From the NCBI RefSeq assembly GCF_000482325.1, contig NZ_KI535295.1, positions 64,760 to 128,759 on the forward strand: DNA of 64,000 nt, given 5' to 3'. The position numbers were made by a program, and so were the translations under genes. Below are positions 18,399 to 26,669 of the stretch, one piece after another; within the stretch, counting starts at the first letter, position 1, and each line of letters opens with the position of its first letter. The stretch comes from Bacillus sp. UNC438CL73TsuS30 (GTDB lineage Bacteria > Bacillota > Bacilli > Bacillales > Cytobacillaceae). The notes beneath the pieces are model-generated. The model saw only the letters and a program-made list of their open reading frames with translations, was not told the DNA's origin and did no database searches.

Positions 18399-19319
18399 AT
18401 GTCACCCCAACAACTTCGATACATAGTGGAGATTGCCAAGCATAATTCTATTAGTCAAGCTGCTTCTGCACTTTTCGTAACACAGCCAAGTATTAGCAAA
18501 GCAGTGCGTGAACTCGAAACAGAGTTAGGGATTACTATTCTCGATAGAACGAATAAAGGCGTTGTCTTCACAAAAGAGGGCACAGAGTTATTATTTTACG
18601 CAAAAAAGCTTCTAGAACAAATGGAGACTGTTGTCCATCATTTTAACAAAGAGAAAATAATAAACTTAACTAAGTTTTCTATTTCATCTCAACATTATGG
18701 TTTCGCTGTAGAGGCTGTTGCAAATTTAATGGATTATTTTGCCGAGCGGAATTATGAGCTGGCGATTCGAGAGGGTAAGACGACTGATGTGATTGATGAT
18801 GTTTATGCAAGCAGGAGTATTCTTGGAATCCTATCTCTGAACGATTTAAACAAGCATTTTTTTGAGCGTTATTTCACTTCAAAGTTACTAACGTTTACTC
18901 CCCTTGCTTCATTGACACAGCATGTCTTTCTACGAAAAGAGCACTCTCTGGCACATCTCAAAAGCATTACCTTGGAACAGTTAAGGGACTATCCTTTTCT
19001 GACCTATCAGCAGGACGATATGTTGCAACATTTTGCGGAAGAAGCCCTGAATGTAGACAATATCGGGAAACTAGTCTATCTCAAGGATAGAGGGGCAATG
19101 AATAATCTCTTATCAAATACAGATAGCTACAATTTGGGAACAGGCTGTATCGTGAATAATTACATGAACTCCAATATTATCTCTATTCCATTAGAAGGAG
19201 GCAATCTGATTCAAGTGGGCTTGGTGAAACGAAACGATGTGTTTTTGCCAGAAGAAGTTCTAGTGTATATTGATTTTTTAAAATTAACTTTGGAAAAATC
19301 TATGCCGAAGGAAATGTAA
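18399..19319 (+). CDS. LysR-family transcriptional regulator
   Basis: 306 aa. N-terminal winged helix-turn-helix (LRYIVEIAKHNSISQAASAL, SQPSISKAVRELE-type block reading TQPSISKAVRELE, about residues 5-50), then a substrate-binding domain of the periplasmic-binding fold (about 90-300). ATG after TAAGGTGAG. Divergent from the GNAT gene with a perfect inverted repeat between them. The ligand cannot be read from the sequence. Confidence 0.9.
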   Translation: MSPQQLRYIVEIAKHNSISQAASALFVTQPSISKAVRELETELGITILDRTNKGVVFTKEGTELLFYAKKLLEQMETVVHHFNKEKIINLTKFSISSQHYGFAVEAVANLMDYFAERNYELAIREGKTTDVIDDVYASRSILGILSLNDLNKHFFERYFTSKLLTFTPLASLTQHVFLRKEHSLAHLKSITLEQLRDYPFLTYQQDDMLQHFAEEALNVDNIGKLVYLKDRGAMNNLLSNTDSYNLGTGCIVNNYMNSNIISIPLEGGNLIQVGLVKRNDVFLPEEVLVYIDFLKLTLEKSMPKEM

Positions 19320-19464
19320 AGTAAGCGTAGGTTTGGCACTCTGAGGTTGTTAATACTTTCTTATAGGATAGGTTCAATTAAAGAGAGATAAATCGTTTTG
19401 TTTCATGCCGAAATAATGGTAAGCTTTTAGGGGTTAGGAAAATGTTTTAAAAAGGGAGATTAAC

Positions 19465-19863
19465 ATGAAAAAAATGATCATTGGATTAGCGGTATTGTTA
19501 GGGCTGCTCGCGGGCTGTTCGAATCAAAGTGGGTCTAATACCAATAACAGTAGCGAGCCACCGCAAGTGGTAGAGGTTGCTATCAAGTTTGTTCCGGAAA
19601 ATATAACTACACATGAAAAAGCAAAAATAGAGGCGGTTGTCACACAAGGAAAAGATAAAGTATCAGATGCGGATGAAGTAAAATTTGAGATTTGGAAGTC
19701 AGGTCAGGACAAGCACGACATGCTGAAGGCGAAGAATGAAGGGAAAGGGATCTACTCGATAACGAAAACCTTCAAAGACGAGGGCCAATACTATGTTACT
19801 GCTCATGTTACGGCAAGAGATATGCATACCATGCCAAATCAAAAATTCACAGTTAAAAAATAA
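19465..19863 (+). CDS. YtkA-like lipoprotein (FixH-type domain)
   Basis: 132 aa. Lipoprotein signal peptide with lipobox LLAGC (Cys about residue 18) followed by a Ser/Asn-rich linker. The mature part has an immunoglobulin-like YtkA fold pattern (VAIKFVPENITTHEKAKIEA; YYVTAHVTARDMHTMPNQKF). The TARDMHTMP block, with His and Met residues, is typical of the family and could bind copper. Related FixH/YtkA proteins occur near cytochrome oxidase genes; the convergent neighbour here is oxidase-like. ATG after AAAGGGAG. Confidence 0.8.
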   Translation: MKKMIIGLAVLLGLLAGCSNQSGSNTNNSSEPPQVVEVAIKFVPENITTHEKAKIEAVVTQGKDKVSDADEVKFEIWKSGQDKHDMLKAKNEGKGIYSITKTFKDEGQYYVTAHVTARDMHTMPNQKFTVKK

Positions 19864-19869
19864 ATTTCA

Positions 19870-19907
19870 AAAGGGCTGCCGGTAAATTGAAACCGGAGCC
19901 CTTTTTT
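19870..19907. terminator. Shared terminator of the YtkA-like and oxidase-like genes
   Basis: Stem AAGGGCT.CCGGT / ACCGG.AGCCCTT with T runs on both strands. Confidence 0.8.
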
Positions 19908-19936
19908 ATAATCAAGAAAATTAAATTAGTTCACTA

Positions 19937-20302
19937 TTACTTTCTAAGATTTTTTAAAATATTGATGGCGAAGAGGATAATCCCTAATACCATTAGCGTA
20001 CCCCCGGTTGCTACTGCAGGAGCCGCTGCTGCTGTGCCAGAAACCAAGAAGGCAAGACCAATCATCATAATCGGCAGGCTGATATTATGAAGCCAAAAGT
20101 GGACCTTTGCCAATGTCGTTTCTGCTGCAGCTGGAAAGGCAACATAAATAAGACCCGCCAATGCCATTGACATCCATCCGAGTAAATTAATGTGGACGTG
20201 AACAGGTGTGAAGTCAAACTTTTCCGTCATGGACATATACATTCCAATGCAAACCCCAATGACAAAATACACTACAGAGATTTTGATAAACTTAATCCCC
20301 AT
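19937..20302 (-). CDS. Small membrane protein resembling haem-copper oxidase subunit I fragment
   Basis: 121 aa, four predicted membrane segments. The motif HVHINLLGW (about residues 34-42) resembles the first haem-ligand helix of cbb3/NorB-type subunit I, and a second His lies in KVHFWLHNISLP (about 67). It is far too short to be an oxidase, so it may be a stand-alone haem-binding protein. Databases often label such proteins cytochrome c oxidase-like. Convergent with a YtkA/FixH-type lipoprotein. ATG preceded by AAAGGGGGATGAAG-type sequence. Confidence 0.7.
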   Translation of the reverse strand: MGIKFIKISVVYFVIGVCIGMYMSMTEKFDFTPVHVHINLLGWMSMALAGLIYVAFPAAAETTLAKVHFWLHNISLPIMMIGLAFLVSGTAAAAPAVATGGTLMVLGIILFAINILKNLRK

Positions 20303-20428
20303 TCTTCATCCCCCTTTTTACTTGAAAATAATGACTACAGTAGTAAATATGACTTGGAAATTCGAAAAAGAACTGACAAATGTCATGGACAAAACTGATT
20401 TTTTTATAGGTAGAATATATCCCAAAAT

Positions 20429-20461
20429 AAAAAAAGCTGCCTTTTGGTTCAAGGCAGCATT
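20429..20461 (-). terminator. Terminator of the DUF445 gene
   Basis: On the minus strand GCTGCCTT / AAGGCAGC is followed by TTTTTTATTTT. Confidence 0.85.
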
Positions 20462-20466
20462 TCAAA

Positions 20467-21723
20467 TTAAAAAAGCATTCTCAAGCTAACTAAAATAAGC
20501 CCAATTAAAAATCCGCAAACCGCTCCATTTACACGAATCCATTGCAGGTCTTTTCCTACATTCGTTTCAATCATGTTAATCAGCGTTTTATCATCTAATT
20601 TTTCGAGGTTTTCTTCGACCAATTTTCCAACTTTTGAATGATTTTTATCAACAAAGATGGAAATCTGTTTCTTAATCCAGTTTTCAGCCTGTGCGATTTT
20701 TGCTTCATTTGATTTAAAATCGTTTAATAAATGGGTTAAGAACGGTAAAAGGTACGTATTCAAGAAGGCAGGAACCTGAATAAAATCGATTGCCTTTTGC
20801 TTAAATTGTTGAAGAAAAGAAACAATCTTTTCTTCCGGTTCCCAATCCGTGACTAGTTTTTCCCTCAAGCTGTTTAGTTCAACGATCAAATTTTCATCAC
20901 TCTTGATATTTTGTAGTTTATCGTTTAATGACATTAGGAGCGTGACTCGATTTTGATTATAAGGATCCCGAAAACTATCTACACCTTTTTGAATGAGGTT
21001 TTGAATGATATTACCCAACTTTTCTTCATTAACTAGATTACTAAATGACTTTAATGCAAATTGCATAAAACCATCGGCTTTAATATTTTCGATTGCCTCA
21101 ACTGCCATTCTCCCCAAGCGGTCCTTAGTGGTATCTTTTCCGGCCCATTCATCTACTTCATTTAAAAGATAATCAAGAGCTTTTTCATCATAATTTCGTT
21201 TTGTTAATTCATCGATGATAACGGGAAGATAGACTCCCATATCCAAACGATTAATCAGCAGTTTAACTTCTCTTTCTACCAGAGGGGCTATTTTTTCGAC
21301 CTTAACTTTTTCAATTAAGTAGTGAATCCCATTAATAATATTCTTTCGAGCTGAAGCTGTTTCTAGTTCCCTTTCAGCAATGCCTACTAGTTTTTCCATG
21401 AAAGGGATGACTGCAACTTTTTTACGAATGCTTTCTTTTGTCAGCCAGTCATTTTCAAGCATGGAGATAATTGCGGCAATAATTCTTTTCCTATTTTTCG
21501 GCAGTAAGGCTGTATGTGGAATCGGAATCCCTAATGGGTGCCGAAACAGGGCGGTAACAGCAAACCAGTCGGCAAGCCCGCCCACTAATCCCGCTTCGAA
21601 GCCGCCTTGGAGCAACATGCCCCAAATCGAAGATTGTAATGGAATGGTCGCCACAAAACCAACTGCCATTATAATAAGTGAAATGGTTGCTAGCCGCTGT
21701 GATTTTTTCTTACGTGTGAACAT
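20467..21723 (-). CDS. DUF445 family membrane protein
   Basis: 418 aa. N-terminal membrane segment (about residues 12-35), the DUF445 block GGFEAGLVGGLADWFAVTALFRHPLGIP (given in parts: GLVGGLADWFAVTALF, RHPLGIPIPHTA, about 40-72), a long helical and coiled-coil central region and a C-terminal membrane helix (about 398-415). The layout resembles YjiN-type proteins more than B. subtilis YheB, which shares DUF445 but is shorter. Function unknown. It appears monocistronic, with a terminator right after the stop. Confidence 0.8.
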   Translation of the reverse strand: MFTRKKKSQRLATISLIIMAVGFVATIPLQSSIWGMLLQGGFEAGLVGGLADWFAVTALFRHPLGIPIPHTALLPKNRKRIIAAIISMLENDWLTKESIRKKVAVIPFMEKLVGIAERELETASARKNIINGIHYLIEKVKVEKIAPLVEREVKLLINRLDMGVYLPVIIDELTKRNYDEKALDYLLNEVDEWAGKDTTKDRLGRMAVEAIENIKADGFMQFALKSFSNLVNEEKLGNIIQNLIQKGVDSFRDPYNQNRVTLLMSLNDKLQNIKSDENLIVELNSLREKLVTDWEPEEKIVSFLQQFKQKAIDFIQVPAFLNTYLLPFLTHLLNDFKSNEAKIAQAENWIKKQISIFVDKNHSKVGKLVEENLEKLDDKTLINMIETNVGKDLQWIRVNGAVCGFLIGLILVSLRMLF

Positions 21724-21814
21724 TTTCTAACTCCTTCATCTTTAACCTTATATATTCTTCTAAAGCTATTATCTCAAGAAAGCTGTAAAATGCAATTTTC
21801 AAACCTGAACAGGC

Positions 21815-21846
21815 CGAAAAAAACTCCTCTTCCCATTAAGAGGAGC
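21815..21846 (-). terminator. Terminator overlapping the end of the DUF3939-like gene
   Basis: On the minus strand AGCTCCTCTT / AAGAGGAGTT forms a stem with the stop codon in its loop, followed by TTTTTTT. Confidence 0.8.
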
Positions 21847-22384
21847 TGCCTGATTCCGGTTTTACATGTGTAATTAAGCCGTCCAGTTTCGTGATGTAGA
21901 ATTGTATGTCCGGAATTTCTTTCAGATAGTGGTGCTCAAGTAATTGATAATAATTAACCCGTCGCTCAGCGTCAAACTTTAGCATTGGATATTCTTTATG
22001 TTCCTTTACAAATTGATCAACAGCTTTTTGAACAAGGTCCATTACTGGTGGGATATGTTTTTCGCTTTCTTCGAATAAATCATAGGTTTCCTTTGACATA
22101 TAAACATTTCTTGAAGGAGTACCTCCCAAAATAGGGGCGATGTGTTTATGATCGATACTGTGGTCATCCCGCACAAGTATGGTCCGGTAAACACCTTTCG
22201 GTAATTGATCAGAGAACGTTCTCACAGCATGACGGATTTCCTCAAGCGTTACATCAATAGATGGGAATTGGGTAATATCATCATCACTTAGAGTTTTCGC
22301 CTGTTTTTTGCCGGTTAAACTCCTAATAAATCGAATAAGCCCGATCAATATAAGGATTCCGACAATAAATATTAAAAATTTCAT
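21836..22384 (-). CDS. Conserved Bacillaceae protein, DUF3939-like
   Basis: 182 aa. One N-terminal membrane anchor (FLIFIVGILILIGLIRFI) and a soluble domain starting at DVTLEEIRHAVRTFSD. The pattern (VRDDHSIDHKHIAPIL, MSKETYDLFEE, VDLVQ-type VMDLVQKAVDQFVKEHKEYP, RRVNYYQL) fits what I recall of DUF3939; the family assignment is from memory. Function unknown. The last codons lie inside its own terminator hairpin. Confidence 0.6.
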   Translation of the reverse strand: MKFLIFIVGILILIGLIRFIRSLTGKKQAKTLSDDDITQFPSIDVTLEEIRHAVRTFSDQLPKGVYRTILVRDDHSIDHKHIAPILGGTPSRNVYMSKETYDLFEESEKHIPPVMDLVQKAVDQFVKEHKEYPMLKFDAERRVNYYQLLEHHYLKEIPDIQFYITKLDGLITHVKPESGSSS

Positions 22385-22492
22385 CTTATCACCCCTCTAT
22401 AGTATATTATAGTTTAAAAATTGTTATAGCCTTCAAATGAATTTTTCAGTAAATTGGAGATAAGCGATTTTTTTTAAGGCAGGTGATTTCAA

Positions 22493-23179
22493 ATGAAGAT
22501 ACTAGTGGTAGAAGATAACGAGAGTGTATGCACTATGATTGAGATGTTTTTTATGAAGGAAGGCTATCAAGGGGAATTTGTGAATAATGGTCTGGAAGGG
22601 TACGACCGTTTCCGCGCGGGCGATTGGGATTTACTCATTCTTGATTGGATGCTCCCGGGAATGGATGGGGTAAGTCTTTGCAAGAAAATTAGAGAGGTAA
22701 GCAATGTCCCAATCATCCTTTTAACGGCAAAGGATACGGAATCTGATCAGGTATTGGGATTGGAAATGGGGGCAGATGATTATGTTACTAAACCTTTTAG
22801 TCCGCTTACATTAATGGCAAGAATAAAAGCAGTCTCTAGAAGGTTCAAACAGGATATTAGCATCCATGAAAGCTTGTACCTAGAAACTGAGCATTTCAAA
22901 ATAAGTAAGGAAACAAGAGAAGCATTCTTAAATGGCGAAAAAATTACAAGTCTAACACCGAAAGAATTTGATTTATTATTTTTCTTTATTCAAAATCCCC
23001 GCCAGGTTTTTTCGCGTGAACAATTATTAGATAAAGTCTGGGGCTACCAATATTATGGGGATGAACGTACGGTAGATGTTCATGTGAAACGATTAAGAAA
23101 GAAAATTGGCACAGAGGAACAGCCGTTTATTCACACCATTTGGGGTGTTGGCTATAAGTTTGATGAAAACACTAATTAG
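22493..23179 (+). CDS. OmpR/PhoB-family response regulator, orphan
   Basis: 228 aa. Receiver domain, residues 1-118: acidic pocket VVEDNES, phospho-acceptor Asp in LLILDWMLPGMDG (about residue 51), Thr in LLTAKD, Lys in DDYVTKPFSP (about 101). Winged-helix DNA-binding domain, about 130-225: LTPKEFDLLFFFIQNP, VWGYQYYGDERTVDVHVKRLRKKI. All key residues are intact. No histidine kinase gene is adjacent; the nearest one, at 28962-30092, is 5.8 kb away. ATG preceded by AAGGCAGGTG. Confidence 0.92.
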   Translation: MKILVVEDNESVCTMIEMFFMKEGYQGEFVNNGLEGYDRFRAGDWDLLILDWMLPGMDGVSLCKKIREVSNVPIILLTAKDTESDQVLGLEMGADDYVTKPFSPLTLMARIKAVSRRFKQDISIHESLYLETEHFKISKETREAFLNGEKITSLTPKEFDLLFFFIQNPRQVFSREQLLDKVWGYQYYGDERTVDVHVKRLRKKIGTEEQPFIHTIWGVGYKFDENTN

Positions 23180-23186
23180 TTTACAC

Positions 23187-23222
23187 AAAAGGTATCCGTG
23201 AGAATTCATGGATACCTTTTCG
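23187..23222. terminator. Terminator between the response regulator and HesB-like genes
   Basis: Stem AAAAGGTATCC / GGATACCTTTT, usable in both directions. Confidence 0.75.
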
Positions 23223-23232
23223 ATAAGAAAGA

Positions 23233-23544
23233 TTAATTCACAATCAAATTTTCCTGTTCGCTGTAGCTTACCTGCAGCTCTTCTAGACGGTCATCTACAG
23301 ATAAAAGGGTCTTGGTATCCTCAAAAAACCAAACGTCATTTCCTTCGACAAAAAATGTAATTCCATTAACCTCTTTTGAATATCCCGCATTTGCCGGTAT
23401 TTCAGCTGAAAAGGCAAGGCTATAGCCTTTATGCTTCTGACCAAAGCCGGCATATTGAGGAAACATCCGAATACTGAATGGTATGTTCATCTTAAATTCC
23501 TTTGTAAACCAAGCGGCAGCTTTTTCATCAATTGTTATGAACAT
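23233..23544 (-). CDS. HesB/IscA-like family protein (YneR type)
   Basis: 103 aa small cytosolic protein. The fold pattern (ITIDEKAAAWFTKEF, IRMFPQYAGFGQKHKGYSLAF, VEGNDVWFFEDTKTLL) matches the HesB/YneR branch. The three conserved cysteines of true A-type Fe-S carriers are absent: the sequence has no Cys at all. An Fe-S scaffold role is therefore unlikely, as in other YneR-type proteins. It is convergent with the response regulator. Confidence 0.8.
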   Translation of the reverse strand: MFITIDEKAAAWFTKEFKMNIPFSIRMFPQYAGFGQKHKGYSLAFSAEIPANAGYSKEVNGITFFVEGNDVWFFEDTKTLLSVDDRLEELQVSYSEQENLIVN

Positions 23545-23788
23545 ATTTATGCACCAACCTTTTCTTAGTTTATAGATCTTTTTTTTTAACCTCTATTGAA
23601 AGAATATAATTTTTTTAAAATATTGCCTGTGATATTAGGCACGTACATTGTTTTACTGGATATTTTTAAAAAAATGTTCAAATTTTTGTTTTAAAAAGTT
23701 CAAATATGTGAAATAGAGCAACAACTCTGTTTTAATTAACTGTTTTAATTAAAATAAGATATCAATTTTTTTAATGGAGGTTTTGAAT
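23545..23788. other. AT-rich gap with short direct repeats
   Basis: Very AT-rich. AAAATGTTCAAATTTTTG and AAAAAGTTCAAATATGTG (about 23671-23708) form a near direct repeat, followed by TTTTAATTAA repeats (23730-23752). It is probably promoter sequence for the small gene downstream; nothing more is supportable. Confidence 0.35.
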
Positions 23789-24046
23789 ATGGATAAAGAT
23801 TGGACGAAGGACCTTGAGCATGATGAATATGAGCAGGATATTGATCTGATTCTCAAAGATGCCTTACAGGCAGTGGAGGATACAAAGGATGGCTGTTTTG
23901 TTAATCTTGTTACGTCTGAAGCGTTTGGGAACCCTGTTGATTATTTGCAGCCTCTCTTAGAAAAGATGTACACCAATAAAGTGAAAATAAAATTTATTGA
24001 CCAATGTGGATGCGGGGGATATGTACTTAGGGTATGGAAAATTTAA
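23789..24046 (+). CDS. Small acidic protein with CGCGGY motif, function unknown
   Basis: 85 aa from the ATG at 23789, which follows a GGAGG ribosome binding site; an in-frame ATG at 23774 overlaps that site and is less likely. The N-terminal third is strongly acidic (DLEHDEYEQDIDLILKD). The C-terminal end reads FIDQCGCGGYVLRVWKI, with a Cys-Gly-Cys-Gly-Gly cluster suggesting a metal- or thiol-based site. I do not recognise a named family. No operon partner: the next gene has its own ribosome binding site 87 nt downstream. Confidence 0.7.
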   Translation: MDKDWTKDLEHDEYEQDIDLILKDALQAVEDTKDGCFVNLVTSEAFGNPVDYLQPLLEKMYTNKVKIKFIDQCGCGGYVLRVWKI

Positions 24047-24133
24047 ACTTGTTGATTGTTGCTGTTATTGTAACATATTAATAGTAAAAATGATGATAAA
24101 ATGGGGTTACTTTAATAAAAGGGGTTTTTGACA

Positions 24134-24469
24134 ATGGAACAAAAGCTTGAGAAATTAACGGAAAACATGAACGATATTAAAACATTAATCCATACATTTA
24201 ATACAACATTAGAAAATATTGAACAGAGACTATCAAGATTAGAAAAGGTAGACAGCATAGAACATCGGGTAGCGGTAAACCAAATTGACCTTTCAGATAT
24301 AAAGGACTCTCTTCAGCGCATTGAAGAGTTACAAGGTACAGTAATAGAAAAAGTGGAGAAAAAACACGAAAACACGGAAGAAATTCATTACATTAACCGC
24401 CGGCTGGATTCGCATCTGATTAAAATTGCGAAAGCTGAGGAAGAAATTATTATGTTAAAAGATAAATAA
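24134..24469 (+). CDS. Small coiled-coil protein, function unknown
   Basis: 111 aa from the ATG at 24134 (GGGG ribosome binding site 9 bases upstream; an in-frame TTG at 24128 is possible). Heptad-rich throughout (EKLTENMNDIKTLIHTF, ENIEQRLSRLEKV, LQRIEELQGTVIEKVEKKH). No membrane segment and no Cys. It is probably an oligomeric cytosolic coiled coil. A strong terminator follows directly. Confidence 0.65.
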   Translation: MEQKLEKLTENMNDIKTLIHTFNTTLENIEQRLSRLEKVDSIEHRVAVNQIDLSDIKDSLQRIEELQGTVIEKVEKKHENTEEIHYINRRLDSHLIKIAKAEEEIIMLKDK

Positions 24470-24471
24470 AG

Positions 24472-24507
24472 AAAAAAGATCAGATTGAAGTTAATCTGAT
24501 CTTTTTC
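24472..24507. terminator. Terminator after the coiled-coil gene
   Basis: Stem AAGATCAGATT / AATCTGATCTT followed by T5, with an A run upstream. Confidence 0.85.
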
Positions 24508-24528
24508 CTTTCTGTTTGGTGTATTCGG

Positions 24529-24714
24529 TTACATTTTTTTAAATAATGCTTTTACACCTAAATATAGGATTGCGAGAGCAAATACCAGCATAGCAAGAGC
24601 CCCAACGATATCAAAGAACGGTGTAAGGCCAGCTAAGAATGATACGGCTGGTAAATGAACCAACGCATAACCAGCTAAAATAGAAACTAAAAATAAAATT
24701 GCTAAATCCTTCAT
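24529..24714 (-). CDS. Small two-helix membrane protein
   Basis: About 61 aa. Two hydrophobic helices (LAILFLVSILAGYALVHL and IVGALAMLVFALAILYLGV) joined by a short loop. The upstream ATG (24720) abuts the AAGGAGGGG ribosome binding site, so the in-frame ATG two codons in (24714), with six bases of spacing, is the better start. Family not recognised, function unknown. Confidence 0.65.
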   Translation of the reverse strand: MKDLAILFLVSILAGYALVHLPAVSFLAGLTPFFDIVGALAMLVFALAILYLGVKALFKKM

Positions 24715-24781
24715 TTTCATCCCCTCCTTATGAATAGAATATGCTTGAGTTCAAAAAGGGGGACTAGTTGAATACACATAA

Positions 24782-24818
24782 ACAAAAAAACAGACCATTT
24801 GAACTATGGTCTGTTTGG
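24782..24818 (-). terminator. Terminator of the yhdP-like gene
   Basis: On the minus strand AAACAGACCATAG / ATGGTCTGTTT is followed by T7. Confidence 0.85.
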
Positions 24819-24826
24819 CAGGTTTT

Positions 24827-26179
24827 CTAAGATAGTACTTCAGATTTGGATAATGCGATTTTTTGAGCAGTCTGTGCGCCTTCACTCGCATTTTTCGTTA
24901 CTTCAACATATTTAATATGATGTTCTTCCATATCAAGGATTTTAAAGGTATAGGATTCATGAAGGATGATGTCGCCCTCTTTTGCGTCGTAGTTTTCAGT
25001 GAGAATCCAGCCGCCAATGGTATCTACATCTTCATCCACGATTTCGACACCTAGCAAGTCATTTACCTCGCTGACCAACACCTTTGAATCTATAATATAA
25101 TGATTCTCATTAATTTTACGGATCATCGGAATTTCGTCCATATCTGTTTCATCGCGAATTTCGCCAACAATTTCTTCGAGGATATCTTCAACGGTCACAA
25201 GTCCGGAGGTTCCACCGTATTCATCCATTAGAATGGCCATATGCATCCGGTCTTTTTGCATTTTTACAAGTAAATCATGAATAGGAATGGTCTCGATTAC
25301 TCGAATGATCGGGCGAATAAAGTGTTCCAATGTTTGAGAGGCAGGTGTTTCATTTCCAATCAAATCTGTTGTCATTTCTTTAATATTCACAAGTCCAATA
25401 ATATGGTCTTTATCCCCATCAATAATTGGATATCTGGTGAATTTTTCTTCCCGTAAGACCTGTAGAAACGTTTCTAATGTATCATCCTTGGACAAAGAAA
25501 CAATTTCAGTCCTCGGAACCATAATTTCCTTTGCAATCCGATTATCAAATTCAAAAATTTTATTTACATACTTAAACTCAGATTGGTTAATTTCACCACT
25601 TTTGTAGCTTTCAGATAAGATAATTCGGAGCTCTTCCTCCGTGTGGGCAATCTCAGTTTCAGAGACAGGCTTTAAACCGAAAAGTCGAGCTGTAACTCGA
25701 GCCGATCCATTTAAGGCCCAAATGACAGGAAACATCACCTTATAAAATAAGATAAGCGGTCGTGATGTAACCAGCGTAATCATTTCAGCTTTTTGGATCG
25801 CTAATGTTTTCGGTGCAAGCTCTCCAATTACAACATGTAAAAAGGTAATAGCTGCAAATGCAATACCGATTGACAGTACATGGGTGACGCTTTCAGGAAC
25901 ATGCAATCCCAGGAATAATGGGCGCAGTATTCTTTCAATCGTTGATTCCCCAAGCCATCCTAAACCGAGGGCAGTAATGGTAATACCCAATTGGCATGCA
26001 GATAAATATTCATCAAGATTTGATATTACCTTTTTGGCTGAAATTGCCCTTGAATTACCTTCTTCTATCAACTGATCGATTCTTGTACTTCGAATTTTAA
26101 CAATCGCAAACTCCGAAGCTACAAAAAAAGCTGTCAAAGCAATTAAAATGGCTATAATAACCAAGTTAAATATGTCCAA
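24827..26179 (-). CDS. yhdP: CNNM/CorC-type transporter with CBS pair (YhdP/MpfA-like)
   Basis: 450 aa. N-terminal DUF21 membrane domain (about residues 1-190, starting IFNLVIIAILIALTAFFVASEFA), CBS pair (about 215-345, with VPRTEI and YGGTSGLVTVEDILEEIVGEI) and C-terminal CorC_HlyC domain (about 360-440, with VDTIGGWI). Homologs such as B. subtilis YhdP and Staphylococcus MpfA are implicated in Mg efflux or Mg homeostasis; the hemolysin label is historical. TTG start after AAGGGAA. The upstream leader contains a hairpin resembling that of the paralog at 26828. Next to a MerR gene, as in B. subtilis yhdP-yhdQ. Confidence 0.88.
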   Translation of the reverse strand: MDIFNLVIIAILIALTAFFVASEFAIVKIRSTRIDQLIEEGNSRAISAKKVISNLDEYLSACQLGITITALGLGWLGESTIERILRPLFLGLHVPESVTHVLSIGIAFAAITFLHVVIGELAPKTLAIQKAEMITLVTSRPLILFYKVMFPVIWALNGSARVTARLFGLKPVSETEIAHTEEELRIILSESYKSGEINQSEFKYVNKIFEFDNRIAKEIMVPRTEIVSLSKDDTLETFLQVLREEKFTRYPIIDGDKDHIIGLVNIKEMTTDLIGNETPASQTLEHFIRPIIRVIETIPIHDLLVKMQKDRMHMAILMDEYGGTSGLVTVEDILEEIVGEIRDETDMDEIPMIRKINENHYIIDSKVLVSEVNDLLGVEIVDEDVDTIGGWILTENYDAKEGDIILHESYTFKILDMEEHHIKYVEVTKNASEGAQTAQKIALSKSEVLS

Positions 26180-26181
26180 AT

Positions 26182-26226
26182 AAGTTCCCTTAGCTCGTTT
26201 TTAGACGAGTAAGGAGTCACCTCCCA
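26182..26226 (-). promoter_or_regulatory. Structured leader before yhdP
   Basis: On the minus strand GGGAGGTGACT is followed by CCTTA-CTCGT / ACGAG-C-TAAGG, a nearly continuous 10-bp stem ending just before the coding start. The same block (GAGGTGGCTGCCTTAC / GTAAGG) precedes the paralog at 28135. See the finding. Confidence 0.45.
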
Positions 26227-26240
26227 ATTTTATACAAAAA

Positions 26241-26669
26241 TTAATTTGTTACATTCAAAAGAGATTTTAATAATGTTGTTCTTAATAAACTAAGATGATT
26301 GGTTAATTTTTCTCTTTGTCCGTCATCCAATTTTTCCAAGAGCGGAAGAAGGTCAAATAAATCATTGTGAAGTTGTTTCATTTGCTGTGTGACAGACTTT
26401 ACGTATTTCTCAACTTCTGAATCAATGATTTTCTCTTTCTTAATATCTAGCTTTCTTCTAATCTCGTCTAATGGATAATACAAACTCTTACATTCCTCGA
26501 TAAACTGTAAATCCTGTAAGGAATCTTCGGTATATATACGGTAATTGGACTTAGAACGTTGAGCACTTAAAAGGCCAATCGACGTATAATAGTCAATTGT
26601 TCTTTTAGATACATTCGCTCTTTCAGCTAGTTCCCCGATACGATAGACAGCCCCATCATACCACCTCAA
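26241..26669 (-). CDS. MerR-family regulator at the yhdQ position
   Basis: About 142 aa. N-terminal MerR winged helix (YRIGELAERANVSKRTIDYY..GLL, about residues 9-35; NYRIYTEDSLQDLQFIEECK) and a long dimerisation helix (about 85-120). The only Cys is in the DNA-binding half, so the C-terminal metal-binding Cys pair of CueR-type sensors is missing. The start is uncertain: the only conventional in-frame codon ahead of the domain is the TTG at 26669, which lacks a good ribosome binding site, while an AGGTGG sits just inside. Located between two CNNM transporter genes, which it may regulate. Confidence 0.78.
   Translation of the reverse strand: MRWYDGAVYRIGELAERANVSKRTIDYYTSIGLLSAQRSKSNYRIYTEDSLQDLQFIEECKSLYYPLDEIRRKLDIKKEKIIDSEVEKYVKSVTQQMKQLHNDLFDLLPLLEKLDDGQREKLTNHLSLLRTTLLKSLLNVTN

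Noticed and set aside
20467..21723. YheB name for the DUF445 gene
   Set aside because: Same domain family, but the N-terminus and length differ from YheB, and it lies about 20 kb from the yheC/yheD locus.
23233..23544. Fe-S cluster carrier (IscA) function for the HesB-like protein
   Set aside because: No cysteine exists in the protein, so the A-type carrier ligands are absent. Kept as a fold-level assignment only.
26241..26669. CueR copper sensor
   Set aside because: Position fits yhdQ, but the C-terminal Cys pair required for Cu(I) sensing is missing.
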